Assembly (NCBI RefSeq): GCF_017591425.1 | Contig: NW_024466599.1 | Span: forward strand, 73,636,501 to 73,700,500 | DNA from: Ochotona curzoniae | Taxonomy: Eukaryota > Chordata > Mammalia > Lagomorpha > Ochotonidae | DNA length: 64,000 nt | Direction of reading: 5' to 3' | Shown here: piece after piece, positions 10,977 through 24,242 of the stretch | Position numbering within the stretch: position 1 is the first letter of the stretch | Layout of the letters: each line of letters opens with the position of its first letter | Translations under genes and position numbers: made by a program | Notes under the pieces: generated by a model | Database searches by the model: none | What the model was told of the DNA's origin: nothing | The model's input: only the letters and a program-made list of their open reading frames with translations

Positions 10977-13384
10977 TGTTTGGATTTGAATTTTTTCTAT
11001 TCCATTTGACACAAAGTTAAAGGACTTGGTTTACTCTTTCTGTCCCCTGCCATCTCATCTATTGCTCCTTCTCGTCCTCATTCTTTGTGAATAAAGCATG
11101 GTCATTCACTACACTGTCCATTGGAGACAGTCAGCTACCTAGTGGCAAGAGACAAGCATGGCATCTGTTGGCCTTCATCTGAGTCTGCATGTGCACCAAC
11201 AGCTGGACAGGTGATAGATCAAGAGACCGCATGACTGCAGAGATTCCAAACAAGTCCATCCACATGACCTGAAGACCTGCAAGCCACAGTTGAAAAAACT
11301 CATTTGCAAATCCCTCAATAGATTCCTGTCTTTGCAAGGTGTTAAAATGCTGCATGCCGGACACAGAGGTCAAGGAGGGCATCCAGGTGGAAAACATGTG
11401 TCAAGAGCTTTTGATCATTTCTGATAAAGTAAGAATACTAAACAACAAGTATCGTTAGGACAACATAAATCATCTCAAAGTATCAAACACTTTTTGCTAA
11501 AAGTGTTCATCTTTCTAATCAACTAAAAAAAAGTCTTAAAATTCAAGTATTGTACTCAATCATTTTCTACATTCTTACAATATGTTGCATACACTTTTAA
11601 TTACTTCAGTAATGCTTATTATTTCTTTAATATTTCTAGGCACGTGACTTTATTAACGTTAGCATAAGTTCATCAACAACATGTTTATTGAATATCTACC
11701 AGGTGCCTGATGCTTCACTGTGGCAGAATTTAAAACTGTGTATAGTATAATATTGCATGCAATATATTTTCAAAGTCCAAAGATAACTGTGCTGCCTGCC
11801 TGTGCTGTCAATAATAGAAGTTCATGACATTTGATTTGAGTCTTTGTGAGAGGCAATGTTATTCTGATTTAATAGCTTCCATCTGCTCTTCTCATTTTCA
11901 TTGCTCCCTTTACAGTTTCCAAATTCCACCCTGTACCCTCCAGGGAAATTTTCTCAAGCATTGGTTCTATTCATCTATAAATTGGAGAAGGGGGAAGGGC
12001 CCTCTGCAGCTTTATGGTTTTGTTTATCGATCCTGATTGTTGGGCAACCTGTTGACACACATGCACTTTTCTATGTCTTGTATTTTTCTAGTGTTGCTAA
12101 GTGCTGGGTGATCACAGAGACTTAAACCCAGAACAAAACTCAGTGCTGAAATCTTACTTTATAGAGTGAAACAGAAGAACATTCCAGGAATAAAGATACA
12201 CAGGAAAGAAAACTCCTTTGGAGTGTTAATCTGCCACCAAAAAGGTGTGCGTCTTAGTATAAAGAGGGAGAAGGGATGCTAAGTCTACTTGTCTGAAACA
12301 AAAGAAGGTGACGCAAACTCTTTATTTGTAGTTAGTATAATTAAATGCAACAATAGTCAAAAAATTACAAATATATAGCACATCTGGGAAGCTTTGCCGG
12401 CCCTCCGACCCCGAGTGACATTGTTTTTATATTGTTTTTATATTTTCCTTTTAAAAGTATGCACAATGATGTCTTCACAGTGTCTGTCATTCACGTTTAT
12501 ACTAGATCCCTGAAGTAAAAAATTGAATACACAAATTTACATTGTAACAAAGTTCTGGTAAATATTTTCGTTCTCTGTTAAGGAGGAATGAAAAATAAGG
12601 TAAATATTTTGTAAATGCCCTTCATGTGTATGATAGAAAATTAATTACATCTGCTTTATCATTATTTTTGAGAAGTTATGTTTTATGTCTTGACACTAAA
12701 ATGCTTTCGTTTTAATATGAAAGTCTCAGATGGAGAGACATACAGATATATTTCAAGCTAATAATGAAAAGTGCCAGTAATCTATATCTTTAGTGCAACA
12801 TTTTCCATATTTATTAGCCACAGAGTGGAATTAATACTTTCAGACATTCACTTTGGCGAAATCCACCTTAATTCCTAATGGAACTGTAAGATACATTACA
12901 ATGAGTGACATCGGCTCTGAGCAGGATGACGGGAGCTGCCTTTGCAGAAACATGGAAGGAACACGGATGACGAATCAGAAAACCTTGATTTTAAATTTTC
13001 CTTCTGGGCTTCTCCAAATGCCATTTTCATTCCTTGCATGTCATTTAACTATAGAGTGGCCTGAAGGGCTTTCACCCCAGCTTTCTACTCTGATAATAAA
13101 TAGTCGAATAATTTTACATAAGTCAATTTATCAGTGTTCTACTAGCTTCTTCCAGAAAACCCCCTCCAGTTGAAAATTTCTAAATTGAAAGCCAAATTCA
13201 GGCTTGCCTCTTTCCCCTGTGTTTGAGTTTTTACCTTATGCAACCCTTCTCTTGGTATCTATATATAACGAAAATGAGAATGAGGCATTGAGTTTATTCG
13301 AATTCCAAATCTGCTCCACCTCACTCTCTGTTTATTCCTCCATTACAATTTCTCTGTGTTCATTTAGTATATAAAATTAAGTCT

Positions 13385-13425
13385 ACACACACACATATAT
13401 ATATTTGTATATTTATTTATTTGTA
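13385..13425. repeat. (CA)/(TA) and ATTT-rich simple repeat
   Basis: A short CA run passes into a TA run and then degenerate 'atttatttatttg' units. It is a small microsatellite-like patch. Confidence 0.8.
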
Positions 13426-13998
13426 TCTGTCACATTGTTATCTTCTGATGACAGGAAACTTATTTTCATACCCTCTGCATCAAAAAGCACAGTGCTTTAT
13501 ATATAACTCAGATTTTAAACACTTGTTTGCCAATAGGTAGTGCCAAAACACTCACCCAGGGAAGCATCCATACATTCATTCACTCACTCATTCTTGCCTC
13601 ATTCCACGAACACAAACACCTGCTTTGTATGTGCCGTTATGTAGGGTGTCTGCAATGTCAAAATGCAGAATTTGAAATACACAAAATCTAATAGTAGTCT
13701 TTGAATATCAAGGTGGAATTAAATTTGAGATTATGCATATTTGATTTGAAATCCATAAACAATGACATTAAAGCTGTAGTAGATTCTATATTAATGGATA
13801 GTTATGATGGTAATAAATGTAGATGTTTATAACATCTCAAACTGATTTCAATCATCAGAAAGTTTGGCCTTGATTAATCCTCTATTAGTGAATTCTCATA
13901 GGTTCAATTTCTGGTAATCAAATAAGAATTTTTCATATTTTAGATAATTCTTTAAACATTCGTAATGATTTTTAACATCATTAATGACATATTAAGTA

Positions 13999-14042
13999 TA
14001 TGCATATATATGTATATATATATATATGTACATTTTTTTTTT
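13999..14042. repeat. (TA)n-rich simple repeat followed by a T run
   Basis: Degenerate 'tatatgtata' units merge into a pure TA run and then a T run at about 14033-14042. It is a likely length-variable locus. Confidence 0.8.
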
Positions 14043-17000
14043 CATTTTGTTTGGTGTTCTAACCAGTGCTTTGGTCAACTTTAACTGGTTAATTCTTTTG
14101 TCGTAAATCTACTTTTTCTTATCTTTAGTGTCGATGTTTGCAGCTCTTGTTGAAATTGATTCACTCTTCTTGATATTCCTGTAAGTCATATTGAAACATG
14201 AAAGTCCATTGTACCCCAAAACAAATAAAATGCATTTTAAAAAACTTTTAACTTGAAATTTAACCTAGTGTGTGAAGACTATAGGTTAGTCTATTTATGG
14301 AATTTTTGGTTAAATAATTATAATCATTGCTTTTTAATATTAATCAGGATTCTCATAGTTCCATCAGGTTTTTTTTTTTTTTTGGTATATTCATACTTCT
14401 TGTTTTCTCCAATTGAATTTTCTGAGTTTAATGTTATTCATTAGAAATAATTTCAATATATTCAGTTGCACTAAACGGATATTCCGTATTCATACTAATA
14501 TTAGTAACAGCTGTTAAACTCCACGTTATATAGTGCAGTACTTACATGTGAGGATTCGCACATCTTTTCAAGTATGGGAGGGACAATCATTTTAATGAAA
14601 GTGCAACTATTTTGACTTTGTACTAGGAGTTCTATTTTCAGCCATAAACTTACACTATCCTAAGAATATTATATTTTAGGTTGATTCATGTTAATGAGTC
14701 AAATACCTCATTGAGATAATTAGAAAAGAATCATCTTAGCACTTTTATGTTTAAAATATATACCTCATTTGTGTCACACTTAATCTCAATATTTATTGGA
14801 AATAATTGCCATTGTTAACGGCTAGTACACATTATATTTTGATTGTATGTGATATTTGAAACTAAGTTATTATTGTATTCTTACATTTAAGTAAAATTGA
14901 GTTTATCATTTGAACAGGTGTAGTTACTGAACTTTCTTCTTAAACTCTTAGAATATCCTTGGCTCTCATACTTTGCTATCTGAAAGCATTTCACTTAAAA
15001 CTTTCTGAAAGTGTCATTTCTGGTTGCAGGAACTGAAGCAGAAGCATGCGCATAGCACTCTTTATGCTTGAGTAATACACAAAATTGTAGTTACGTGTTT
15101 CAATAGCATTCTAACAAATGTATTCTTTCAATGAATGTTTCCGAACACATTTTCTAACAAAGATGAATAATACCATATTTTATAACTGCTTTTAACATTT
15201 CTAACTTGAAGTTTTAATTGCAAAAATATTTTCAAGACTGAAGTGAAAATGATTGCTTGATTAGCAAAAACATCAAATCCGCATAAGTCAGTGTGGAAAT
15301 ATTGACAAGGCGTTTTAGTACCTGTTTGAATTGCTAACAGCAATTGGGAAATAAGTTCAGCATTGAGATTTGATCAAAATAAAACAGCACATACAAGTGA
15401 AGTACCAACTAAATACGTGGTTCTGACAGTAATATGAATGCTTATGAATCTGGTCCAGAAAAATGGCTACTGGTAAAATGTTCTAGAATTAAATGAAATT
15501 TGATATGCAGACACCTGAGCTACTTTTAGATAAGAACACTAACTCACTCAAAGATATTGATAAAGACTTAGTAAATTAATGTTATGGAAATGCTGATATC
15601 CACTTACAGGAAACATTCCATATTCTTCTCATTTCCCAGGTTATATGATGAAAAGATCATATTTTGCAACTTTAGCACCTTTAGTTCCACTAAACACAAC
15701 CCACAACCATTATCTCAACAACTTGCCAATAAGTATGTGTGGCTATCCAATCTTAAATTTAAAGAACACATTTCTCTATGTGTTTAGCAATGTCAAAACA
15801 GCAAATGACTCAAAAGATTTAATAATGATAAAACATTTAAAAAATATTTACTATTCAAATTCAAAAACAAGGCAGAATGTACTGTGTTAAAAATATAGGC
15901 GTGGGATACAGAGAGGTGAGGGTCTTGTAGCTTAATGTGTCTTTAAGATGGGAAGAAAATGGGAGTAGCAACTGAGAAGACTGGTATGCAGTTCTTCATC
16001 TATAATGATCAATATTGACTGGAATATTCTCTCTTTTCATTGTATCCCAATTGAATTTTCAGAGCGTTTCTAGGAGATGCAAGTGCATGCATTAATATGC
16101 CAATCTGAGAAGTGACATTTGATTTTTCAGTTGCATCTCAAGAGCGCCAAAACAAACAATTCTTTGGGGGATCCCTTCCTTGTGCCACTATCCCTTGCTT
16201 CCTTCAGCCTAGCCCCACGCTCAGTCACACAACTACATCAGCCACCTTCTAGAAATCTTAGACATATCCCAATCATTCTTGTGAGGTTTTTGTATTTCTT
16301 GGTTGTCACAATTTCCCTCTTCTTTCAGCCACAACCCCAGGCAATTCCTACCAAGGAATGACATCAAACAACATGTCAAGAGCCTTTCAAAATTGCTGCC
16401 AGACATCAGTGAGATTCTTAGAGCATATGGAGTGCTTATGTGCTGAAAATATGGCAGAAAACTACCTGATGCCTACCATGTCAGGAAGTTGTAGTCTGAC
16501 AGTCCCCTGGTTCTCATTTGCAGCACAAACAGGACTTTCAGTGTGTGTGTATTTAACAAAGCATCTAAGCAAAAGTTACCAAAAATGTCCTTTGCAATCG
16601 TTTTTTTTTTTTTCTCTCAACTCCCACTTTCCAAGGTCTTCCAATGAAAAAGAAGCAGATAGACAAAAAGTAAAATTATGCCAAGTCATGACATGTGCTT
16701 CTGACTAATACAGCTGTAATCTAAATGTGTAATATGTTATATTGGATCATCAAGACAATATCGTGAGAGCCATGAGCCATGTGCTTGCTTGTTTTTTGTT
16801 TTTTGTTTTTTTGCATGAGGCAAAGCTTTACAGACTATGAAACTGGGAAAATCAATCAGTAAATATCCATTTTTCAACATAAGCATGTGCATAATTGGGA
16901 TATAATATGGATCTGTTAATGCACTAGTATATTTAACAATAAAGGTTGCCTGCATGTAAATGAATGCAAACTCATACACAAATTTATTTATATGTGCATA

Positions 17001-17074
17001 TCACTTTAACAATGAAAGGATGACCTACATCACTACTAGTTTAGAATCACACAAGACAAGAGTCACACAGACAA

Positions 17075-17400
17075 GAGTTCTAAACAGATCCCTGATAGCT
17101 AAAGTCCTCACCTTGCATGTGCCAGGATCCCATAGAGTTGCAGTTCATGTCCCGGCTGCTCCATTTCCCATCCAGCTCTATGCTAGAGGCCTGGGAAAAG
17201 CAGTAGAAGATGGCCCAAAGCTTTGGGTCCTGGGAGATCAGAAAGAAGATTCTGGCTGCTGCTTTCGCATTGGCTCAGCTCCAGCCATCTTGGTCACTTG
17301 GGGAGTGACCCAGTTGATGGAAGATCTTTCTCTTCTGATTTCTGTCTCTCCTTCTCACTGTAAAATCCTGACTTTCCAGTAAAAATAAATAGATATTAAA
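17075..17400 (+). mobile_element. CSINE, sense, near full length
   Basis: The head region reads 'aacagatccctgatagctaa', then 'agtcctcaccttgcatgtgc', 'gttcatgtcccggctgctcc', 'gcctgggaaaagcagtagaa', 'ggggagtgacccagttgatg', CT-rich run to about 17356 and tail 'ctgactttccagtaaaaata'. The internal B-box position is recognisable. A 140-codon frame (16960-17382) runs through it and is not a gene. Confidence 0.86.
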
Positions 17401-17944
17401 AATAAGAGTTCCAAAGAAGTATGGTATTGCATGACCTACAGATAAGGGAAACATTTATTCCATTGATTCTTTATTTCCTAAATAAAACTGTACTGTATTA
17501 TGTGATACACAGAACATAAGAATTGAAGCAATTATCATTAAAGAGCTATGTGGATGTCTAGAATAAGTCCTTGAACTTCAGTTTTATTATAGATTAAAAC
17601 ATGTCACCCTTTAATACAGGCTTATTGTATTCCTATATTAATTCTGGACCTTTAACAAGCATTCCTGATTTTTTTTGGGGGGGGAGGGTATGTCCATATA
17701 CTTTTGAGCATAAAATAGAGGATGTATTTTTAAGAGTTGGGCTGATTCCTTAAGCTAATTCCTAAAATTCTTAAAGGCTCTGTTTACACAATACATATAA
17801 TTAAGGAATATATATTCTACAGAGACTTCTCATAAACTAAATGAGAAAGTTGACATATTTATTAGCATAATATCTACCATAAGACAAGTAATGGAAACAT
17901 CATACATTTAAAATTTTTGCAACTTCTTATTCACTTACTTTTTT
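17401..17944. other. Unique AT-rich spacer
   Basis: Contains a T8 run immediately followed by a G8 run at about 17669-17684. Nothing else recognised. Confidence 0.4.
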
Positions 17945-18235
17945 GGGGGAGAGGTAGAAAGATGTCCTAACAGGAAGACAGAGAAAGAAGGAGAGAGAGA
18001 GAGAGAGAGGATATTTTATCTCTTATCTCTCCAACTGTCAGTGGAGGACAGAACCCAGTTACCCAATCCACGTCGCCCACAAATGTTGCAGCAACCCAAC
18101 TACTCAAGCCATCATGACTGCCTCCCAGGGTTCAAGCCTGAAGCTCTGGCCAGATTTTGAGCTTGAATACCTTGATATGAAATGCTGTAATTTTAACCAG
18201 TATTTTAACCATTAAGCTAAACTCCCATCCTTAGC
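17945..18235 (-). mobile_element. Old CSINE, antisense, with GA run
   Basis: 'ggggagaggtagaaagatg' type start, GA run at about 17990-18009, 'ctctccaactgtcagtgg', 'gttgcagcaacccaactac', and a head-proximal 'aaccattaagctaaactccc' near 18207-18227 (antisense of 'ggttaag..'). It belongs to the older subfamily, with 'gaagacagagaaagaagga' near the purine run. Confidence 0.6.
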
Positions 18236-18624
18236 GTTTTACATTGATACAATCCATTTTTTTTCTCTTCAAACAAAAGAAAGGATAAATATTATTATTT
18301 TCCATTTATTTCTAGGATGCACAATTAATTTAATTGTTAGCTTTTCTGTTCTTCAGATTTGATTATCCACAAGGTCAACTGAAAATGCTTCTACGTCAGT
18401 AGAATCTGTCCATGGAGGCTCTCTCTGTCTTGTTGCCAGTTTCCAATTCAGCAAAATGCATTGCTCCTGATTTACTTCTTGCGATCTGCAGTGAGCTTCA
18501 CTTACCATTGGAATCTGTTCTCACTCATTTGTGATTTTGTCCTTTGCCTTTCAAATACTCTTTTGCTAGTCTTCGTTCCCAAGAAATCGCTCAAAAACTC
18601 ATTCCCAACACAGTATCATGTCAT

Positions 18625-18715
18625 CTCATATGAACATTTTAACATATACTGGTAAAGTTCTGTAACATTGTAGTATAATTGTATCACAATTATAATGTTA
18701 AAATGTTCATATGAG
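18625..18715. repeat. Perfect 21-bp inverted repeat with a nested hairpin
   Basis: The left arm 18625-18645 is the exact reverse complement of the right arm 18695-18715; the spacer is 49 nt. Inside the spacer a second perfect hairpin, 'tataattgt' (18674-18682) and 'acaattata' (18686-18694) around a 3-nt loop, abuts the right outer arm. A TA run begins three bases after the right arm. It can fold as a nested hairpin or cruciform. It matches no transposon terminal repeat that I recognise. Confidence 0.9.
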
Positions 18716-18717
18716 CT

Positions 18718-18745
<28 letters not shown>
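18718..18745. repeat. (TA)14 microsatellite
   Basis: Uninterrupted TA dinucleotides from 18718 to 18745, directly downstream of the inverted repeat. Such runs extrude cruciforms easily and vary in length. Confidence 0.93.
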
Positions 18746-18749
<4 letters not shown>

Positions 18750-18879
18750 AAGCGGTGGAAAGAACAAAACAAAGTCAAATGTCTCAACGGCATGTATCTA
18801 AAATAAATGACCTTGTTGTTTGCACTGCCCACATTTCTTTTAGGTTTAAGTCAATGTGAGCCTTCAGCTACTGCACATG

Positions 18880-19085
18880 CTGGAGAGTGGCAGGTCCTGG
18901 GCAAGTAATTGGGCCCCCGCCAGCCTCCTAAGGGACCAGAATGCGCTCTGGGATCCTAACTTTGGGCCAACAAGGCTCCGGCTGTCTAGACCATTTGCAA
19001 AATGAGCTAGTGCATAGGAGATCTCTCCCTGGCATTATCGTTCACTGCCTCTTTTCCTTTAAAAAATGAAAATAAAATAATTTGA
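18880..19085 (+). mobile_element. Degraded CSINE, sense, 5' truncated
   Basis: 'ggagagtggcaggtcctggg', 'gcaagtaattgggccccc', 'aagggaccagaatgcgctct', 'gccaacaaggctccggctgt' and a tail with 'cctctttt' and A-rich end follow the older C-repeat order ('cttgggcccctgc.acc', 'gggagacc.ggatgg', 'ggcttcagcctggcc'). Confidence 0.5.
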
Positions 19086-22000
19086 TATTGAAAGATAGTA
19101 TGCTACTATGATAAATAATGGTAATGAAGGCATTAATACCTATTTGAGATGTATTCTTTATTTAGAAAAAAAATAATCTTAAAATAGTATTATTAAAATG
19201 AAATAATGTATTATATAAACTAAGCAACATTGATTACATCCATAGATATTGCACAAGTATGGAATTCCAATGAAAAGTTTTAGGTTAAAAATGAAATACA
19301 GAGACATGACCCACACATCAGGACTAGAAGGACATTTTCTTGGTATGAAAGAAAAATATTTTACTCTCATCCATGGGTTAAATTTAAAGTATGGAGAGAT
19401 AAAAAGAAGTGTGAGAAAGGAAAGAGCACTAAATACACTAAAATAGATGGATAACTGTTATCAAATAATACCATTGAAATATGACATATAAAGTAATAAA
19501 AATACATTTGCAAAAAATATAATCTTTGTAAAAATAAAAAAAAGTCAATAGGCTATATTTGTTTTCTTGAACAACCCAGAAAAAATGAACAGTAAAAGCA
19601 ATATAATTAACACAAGAATAGAGTTCAAAAACACTATAATATGCATCAGAAGTCAGTACACTACTTCAAATGATTGCAAATGCAATGGATGAAAATTGCA
19701 TTCATACACACTATAGAACTTAAAGCCCCCCAAAAATAAAAAAAAATCACTTACATAACAATCCATAAATATTTTCTGAATCTATAAAAGAATGCCTTAA
19801 TAGAGACAGAAATACACTCATAAGGATGGTTAGGTGTGCTAACGGTGGTTTTTCTGTTTGTGGTTTTGGTTTGCTTGTTTTGTTTTGTTTTTTTTCAAAT
19901 CAATGAATCTCACTGTTACTTGACGAAGAGAAAGAGAGGAAGGATAGCCTGGCTCTTTCGTTCCAACAAAACTTTTATTAGCAATTCCCACTGGACACAC
20001 GCCCCACTGGAGCTTGCACATTTAATCTAACCAACGGGAAAGGAGACAAGATCTCAGAGCGAACAAGTAAGGGCATGCACACTGATTTTCTCCCTCACCC
20101 CTTGCTAGTTATCCTGATGCAGTAATTCTCTCACTCGTGCGTGCTGCTTCAGATAAGATGCCACTGCCGAGGCCTCACCACAGAGCAGAGAGTCTCGGTT
20201 AGGATCCCAGCTCTGTCTCAATCCTGTGTTCTTTGTGGCATGACTGCACAGAGGCTGTGGAGCTGGCTCAGTTACTTCGGGACTCCCTGGCTCTCAAGCT
20301 GCCAGAGAACTTTGGAATAAATGAATGGACAGGAGGAGTTTCCCTGTGTCTCTGGAACACTCTCTCTCTCTCATCCTCTCATCAGTTCAAATAGATGAGC
20401 ACAATATTTTGAAGTCAGGCTATTTTAAATGGCACAAGATCAATGATAAAGATAGCAGAAAGATGTTCACAAAAACTTGCAAACAACCTGTACACATCCT
20501 AGGATTCACAAAATCCATGTCTGAGGTGTTACCTTCAGCTAAGATCCTACTGAAGCATACCATAATTTAAACATTGATTGCAAATACAGGAATCAATGAA
20601 AGCATTTATGTAAAACGGTGACAGAAGAAAAAGTGGATGCATGTTGACATACTCATTCACAAATTTGTATTCCTCTATCCATTTCTAAAACTATGAATTA
20701 GCCTGTATTTGTTATATAGGGATTACTTTCCCTATAACTGTTTCCCTTCCCTCTGTCAGGGTGCAGTAAACTTAGAACATCAAGAATGTACAGTTTTCTC
20801 TTTGAGTTTGGTAAGCTTTAATTTTACATTCTATCTTTTCAGACATAGCCCCTTAGAACTCACTCCACCTATTTTCAGGTTTCCAACATGATTTAACTCG
20901 AGAATGATAAGTATCTGGACTTTAATGTTATAGCTGTTTCATAAGAGTAGCTTTTATGTTTTATAAAACATCAATTTTTTTGTCAGGTGCTTTCCCAAAT
21001 CTTCTGGTTGTCTAATTGAATGTTATAAAGTTGAACCGCTAGATGCCTTCTCAAATACTTATAGAAGGTCAAAGCTGTTGTTCGTTCAAGGTGCTCCTTC
21101 CCTATCTAGATTGGCTTTTTGCCAGTTGTTTCATAGTTTTATTAAACAGTTCAAAGACGTCTGTGTGATGGCAACTACCTCATTCATGTCTTCTCTAGAT
21201 TTATTATTTACTTATTTTTGTTTACACATTATTTACATAGTGATTTGTATTCTGGTTACCTGTAACAATATGATTGTTCATGTTTAGTTTTGCCCTTTTT
21301 CTAACACATGCATAGAAAACTATTCTTTACACACAGTCACAGCCGTATTCTCACAAGGTCAATAAGAATATTTTATGCAGAAGTCAGATCCTTATTGCCT
21401 CTTATTTTATTTCACTTTTAATGAAATTACCTAATTTATAAAAATATGAGTTTTCTTAAGTGTGTTTGTTATTAATAACTCGTAAGTAACAATATGCTTG
21501 AACAACAGAGTTCATACACTTACTATCCTCCAACATGTGTGATTTTATGCAAGCTGTACATGGTGCTCTATATAAACTACAACTAGTGCTGATTGCATGT
21601 GGTGTGATATTTTAAATACACCAGTAATTTACTTTTGTCTCTATTACTGTTTCAAGTAATATTCTTATTAGCTTTCTGGTTGTTTTCAATATATTTTGGC
21701 AAAAAGAAAAAAAAGCGAATAAGTCATCCAGTGTGTGGCTTTGCCTGTTTCTTATAAATTGTTACTTTATGCGTTTTAGTGAAATGCCTTTAATTATATA
21801 TGACTTTAGAATAAACTCATCTACTGCTGTATTGAAAGTTTAGTCATGATTAGATATACCATTCGATAAACATTTGACTTTGCAAATTGTTTTCTGTTTG
21901 AAATTAGAATGTCTAAGCAAGCGACTTCTCTTGTTGTGGTAGAACATTTCTGATGCTGGACTTTAAAATAGTTTTATGATTTATGTTGATATATTTTTGC

Positions 22001-22708
22001 AAGCACCATTGTGTCTTTTGTTCATCCAGTCTAACAAATCCGTATTTGATCCCTTTAACTAGACAACATGATTTTAAATACTAAAGTTCTAATCTATTAT
22101 CATTGAATAAGTTTTATATTACACTAGGTTTCTTTTGTTTCTTATATTTTTTATAGTCATTTATTTAGTTTGGTACTAGTATATATTTTTTTTTTTGCTA
22201 TATTCTGTTCAAATTTTTTTTTTTATTAATCCTTAGCAAATGTTTACCCAAATAGCCTTTTGCTACTTTTCTGACTTTCCCAAATTTGAAGTTTCTGTTT
22301 GGCCCCATTTTCTTCAACAACCTTTATGTTTCCTGTTAAGTGTACAACTGCATAAGTGGTCAACTTATTTTCATGTGAAAATAATTTTATTTACATTCAC
22401 CCTTGAAAAATACTTCATTTTGAATATATGTTTTTATCTTATCATTGATTTTGAAATAAACCTAGGTTTATAAACTTAGGTTTTCTCCCTCCTTGCTTTC
22501 TTTTTATTTCTTGGATTGCTATTTTCTTTCCAGCATATTCATCTCATTCCTGTGCTTTCTGCAGCTGTTTTTCTTAAATAATTTAATCTCGGTTTCATCT
22601 TGTCTGTCTTCTCATGTTACACTTAATTTTACTATTATTAAAAACCTCTAGCAAACTGTTTTTATTCATTAAAGGCATTTATGGAACTCTTTTTCTAGTT
22701 ACTAGTGT
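19086..22708. other. Very AT-rich sequence, mostly unrecognised; possible antisense L1
   Basis: No CSINE is clear. 20130-20320 is a higher-GC island with a vague SINE flavour ('tcggttaggatcccagctct', 'ctccctggctctcaag'). From about 21400 to 22700 the + strand is T-rich in the manner of an antisense LINE1, but I cannot align it to a specific part. Frames here (up to 81 codons) have no domain. Confidence 0.3.
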
Positions 22709-23220
22709 GTATTAGTTTTCTCTGATACACAACTGTACGCCTTAAAACAGAACCATTTGTAGCTCACAGTTCTGTATGTTAATATTCCAGGTGGGCTTGG
22801 CCGCTTTCTGCTTTGTGTCTCCAGGGGTCAAAATCAAGATGTTGCTCATACCGGGGCCTTATCTCAGGGTTTTGACAAAGATCCTTATTCCAAATGTATC
22901 CAGGTTTTTGGATGAATGCATTTGCTTCTGTTGAAGACAGAGGTCTCCTTCTGGGTTCGGGATGTCAGGTGAGGGCTTTCAGTCTCACTGCCACCTGCAT
23001 CCATTGACATATGGCACCTTTCATCTGAACAGCCAAGAGAAGCATGTCTAATTGCCATTATATTGACTCTGTGACATCCTTTTCTGTTAAACACACGAGG
23101 AAACTCCCTGTCCTTAAACTGTCCATGTAATTCTATTAATTTCATCTGGATTATCGGCCTATTTTAAGATGGACTAATTAATCATCTTAATAGCGTCAGA
23201 AAAATTCATTTTTCTCCATG
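22709..23220 (-). mobile_element. ERVL/MaLR-like LTR, antisense, decayed
   Basis: 'gtattagttttctctgata', 'gccttaaaacagaaccattt', 'agctcacagttctgtatgtt', 'ccaggtgggcttggccgctt', later 'ttcatctggattatcggcct', 'ttttaagatggactaatt' and 'tttctccatgtaatcc' follow the order of the reverse complement of an old mammalian ERVL-related LTR (which reads '..ggataatctcc', 'ctttcttaaggtcaactga', 'ccctttgccatgtaac'). No retroviral internal region is visible. The 86-codon antisense frame at 22885-23145 is a by-product. The subfamily is uncertain. Confidence 0.55.
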
Positions 23221-23864
23221 TAATCCAAACAAGGTCATACAGATATCCAAAAGTCTGCCTACCATATTAAATATCAATGTAACTTTTCTATTTGCTTTTC
23301 TTTTTTGCATTCAGTTCTTGCTAGAACTTTCTTTCTGTTTTGTATCTTGAGCACACTATAATATTTAAAGAATGAAGTTGGCAACTTCAGAATCTGGCCT
23401 AATGTGTGTCTACCCTTTGTCTCTTTTCCTCTCATTGATTTTTTGGTCATTTTTTTTTTAGACATGGTTATTTCTAATTGAACTCGTGTGTAAAAAATTA
23501 TAGATTTGTTGAGACGTTGTGTGGCTTTATCTTATGCAACTGAAGATTTATTTTTGATTTCCACCCAGCAAAGTCACCTTGGACCAAACAGGCATGACAA
23601 CAGAAGACTTTTAACGTACAAATGCCTGTTTGCTTTCCTATATCTTTTAGTTGGAACATAACTTGGGATTTATACTTATCAGCTACTTCCTATTAATCAA
23701 GTACTCTTTCTCCAGAGAATACTCAAAACCTTCTTCCAGCTACTTTGTAGCTACGTATTTTCTAGCTTTAATATCCTTTCTGAAAATTTTTAGAATGACT
23801 GAATGAGTCAGAGGTTAAAGTGCTCAATGTTGAAATCTACCGAAGTCTGGTCTTTAAATTGGCT
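23221..23864. other. AT-rich spacer, nothing recognised
   Basis: T-rich on the + strand. A 63-codon antisense frame (23274-23465) is lysine-rich from AT bias only. Confidence 0.4.
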
Positions 23865-24122
23865 CTTTAAAACATTGCATTATGCATTTGAGAGACAAAA
23901 AGATTGAGAAACAGAGAAGATTGATAATGATAAATTCAGCTTGGGCTGAATTTAGGAGCTAGACACTGAATCCAGGTCTCTCATTTGGATGGAAGGAAGT
24001 CATGCGGATTGAGTCCCAGGACCCTGTTGGCAGGAAACACCAGCCAGAGTCAAACCCAGAAATCAGACTCAGGTACTGTCACATGGGTTGTGCATACTGA
24101 CCTATAGGCCTAGTTCTTGCCT
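23865..24122 (-). mobile_element. Old CSINE, antisense
   Basis: 'ttgagagacaaaaagattgag', 'gaatccaggtctctcatttg', 'ggattgagtcccaggaccct', 'ggcaggaaacaccagccaga' and 'aacccagaaatcagactcagg' follow the antisense older C-repeat (segment 'aggaaactgg.atcagg.g.gga', then 'cttgaaccca'). Confidence 0.6.
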
Positions 24123-24242
24123 CATCAAAATTTCTTGCATAGATTATAATTTGGATATTGTACTAAAAACATTGTTACCATAGTCAACATTATCTAGGTA
24201 CACTTCTGTCTTATGTAAAAGATGTTTCACAGGTTTTTGAAA

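Larger units (their letters stand above)
10977..17074. other. 6.1-kb AT-rich stretch without SINEs
   Basis: No CSINE in this run. Possible L2 scraps: 11681-11720 ('tgtttattgaatatctaccagg') and 13565-13680 ('cattcattcactcactcatt' then 'ctttgtatgtgcc'), both antisense. Simple runs: TA-rich at 13385-13425 and 13999-14042, and T runs near 14370, 16600 and 16793-16811. Several frames of 60-116 codons (for example 16358-16708) show no domain. Otherwise nothing recognised. Confidence 0.4.

Noticed and set aside
16170..16360. Pyrimidine-rich stretch resembling an L2 body
   Set aside because: Only compositional similarity; no ordered match to the L2 tail.
20130..20330. Possible old SINE in a GC-richer island
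   Set aside because: Some phrases resemble a C-repeat, but the order does not hold and neither head nor tail can be identified.
21400..22700. Antisense LINE1 in T-rich sequence
   Set aside because: Composition fits, but no ordered match to a specific ORF2 or 3' UTR segment could be established, so it is left as unrecognised AT-rich DNA.
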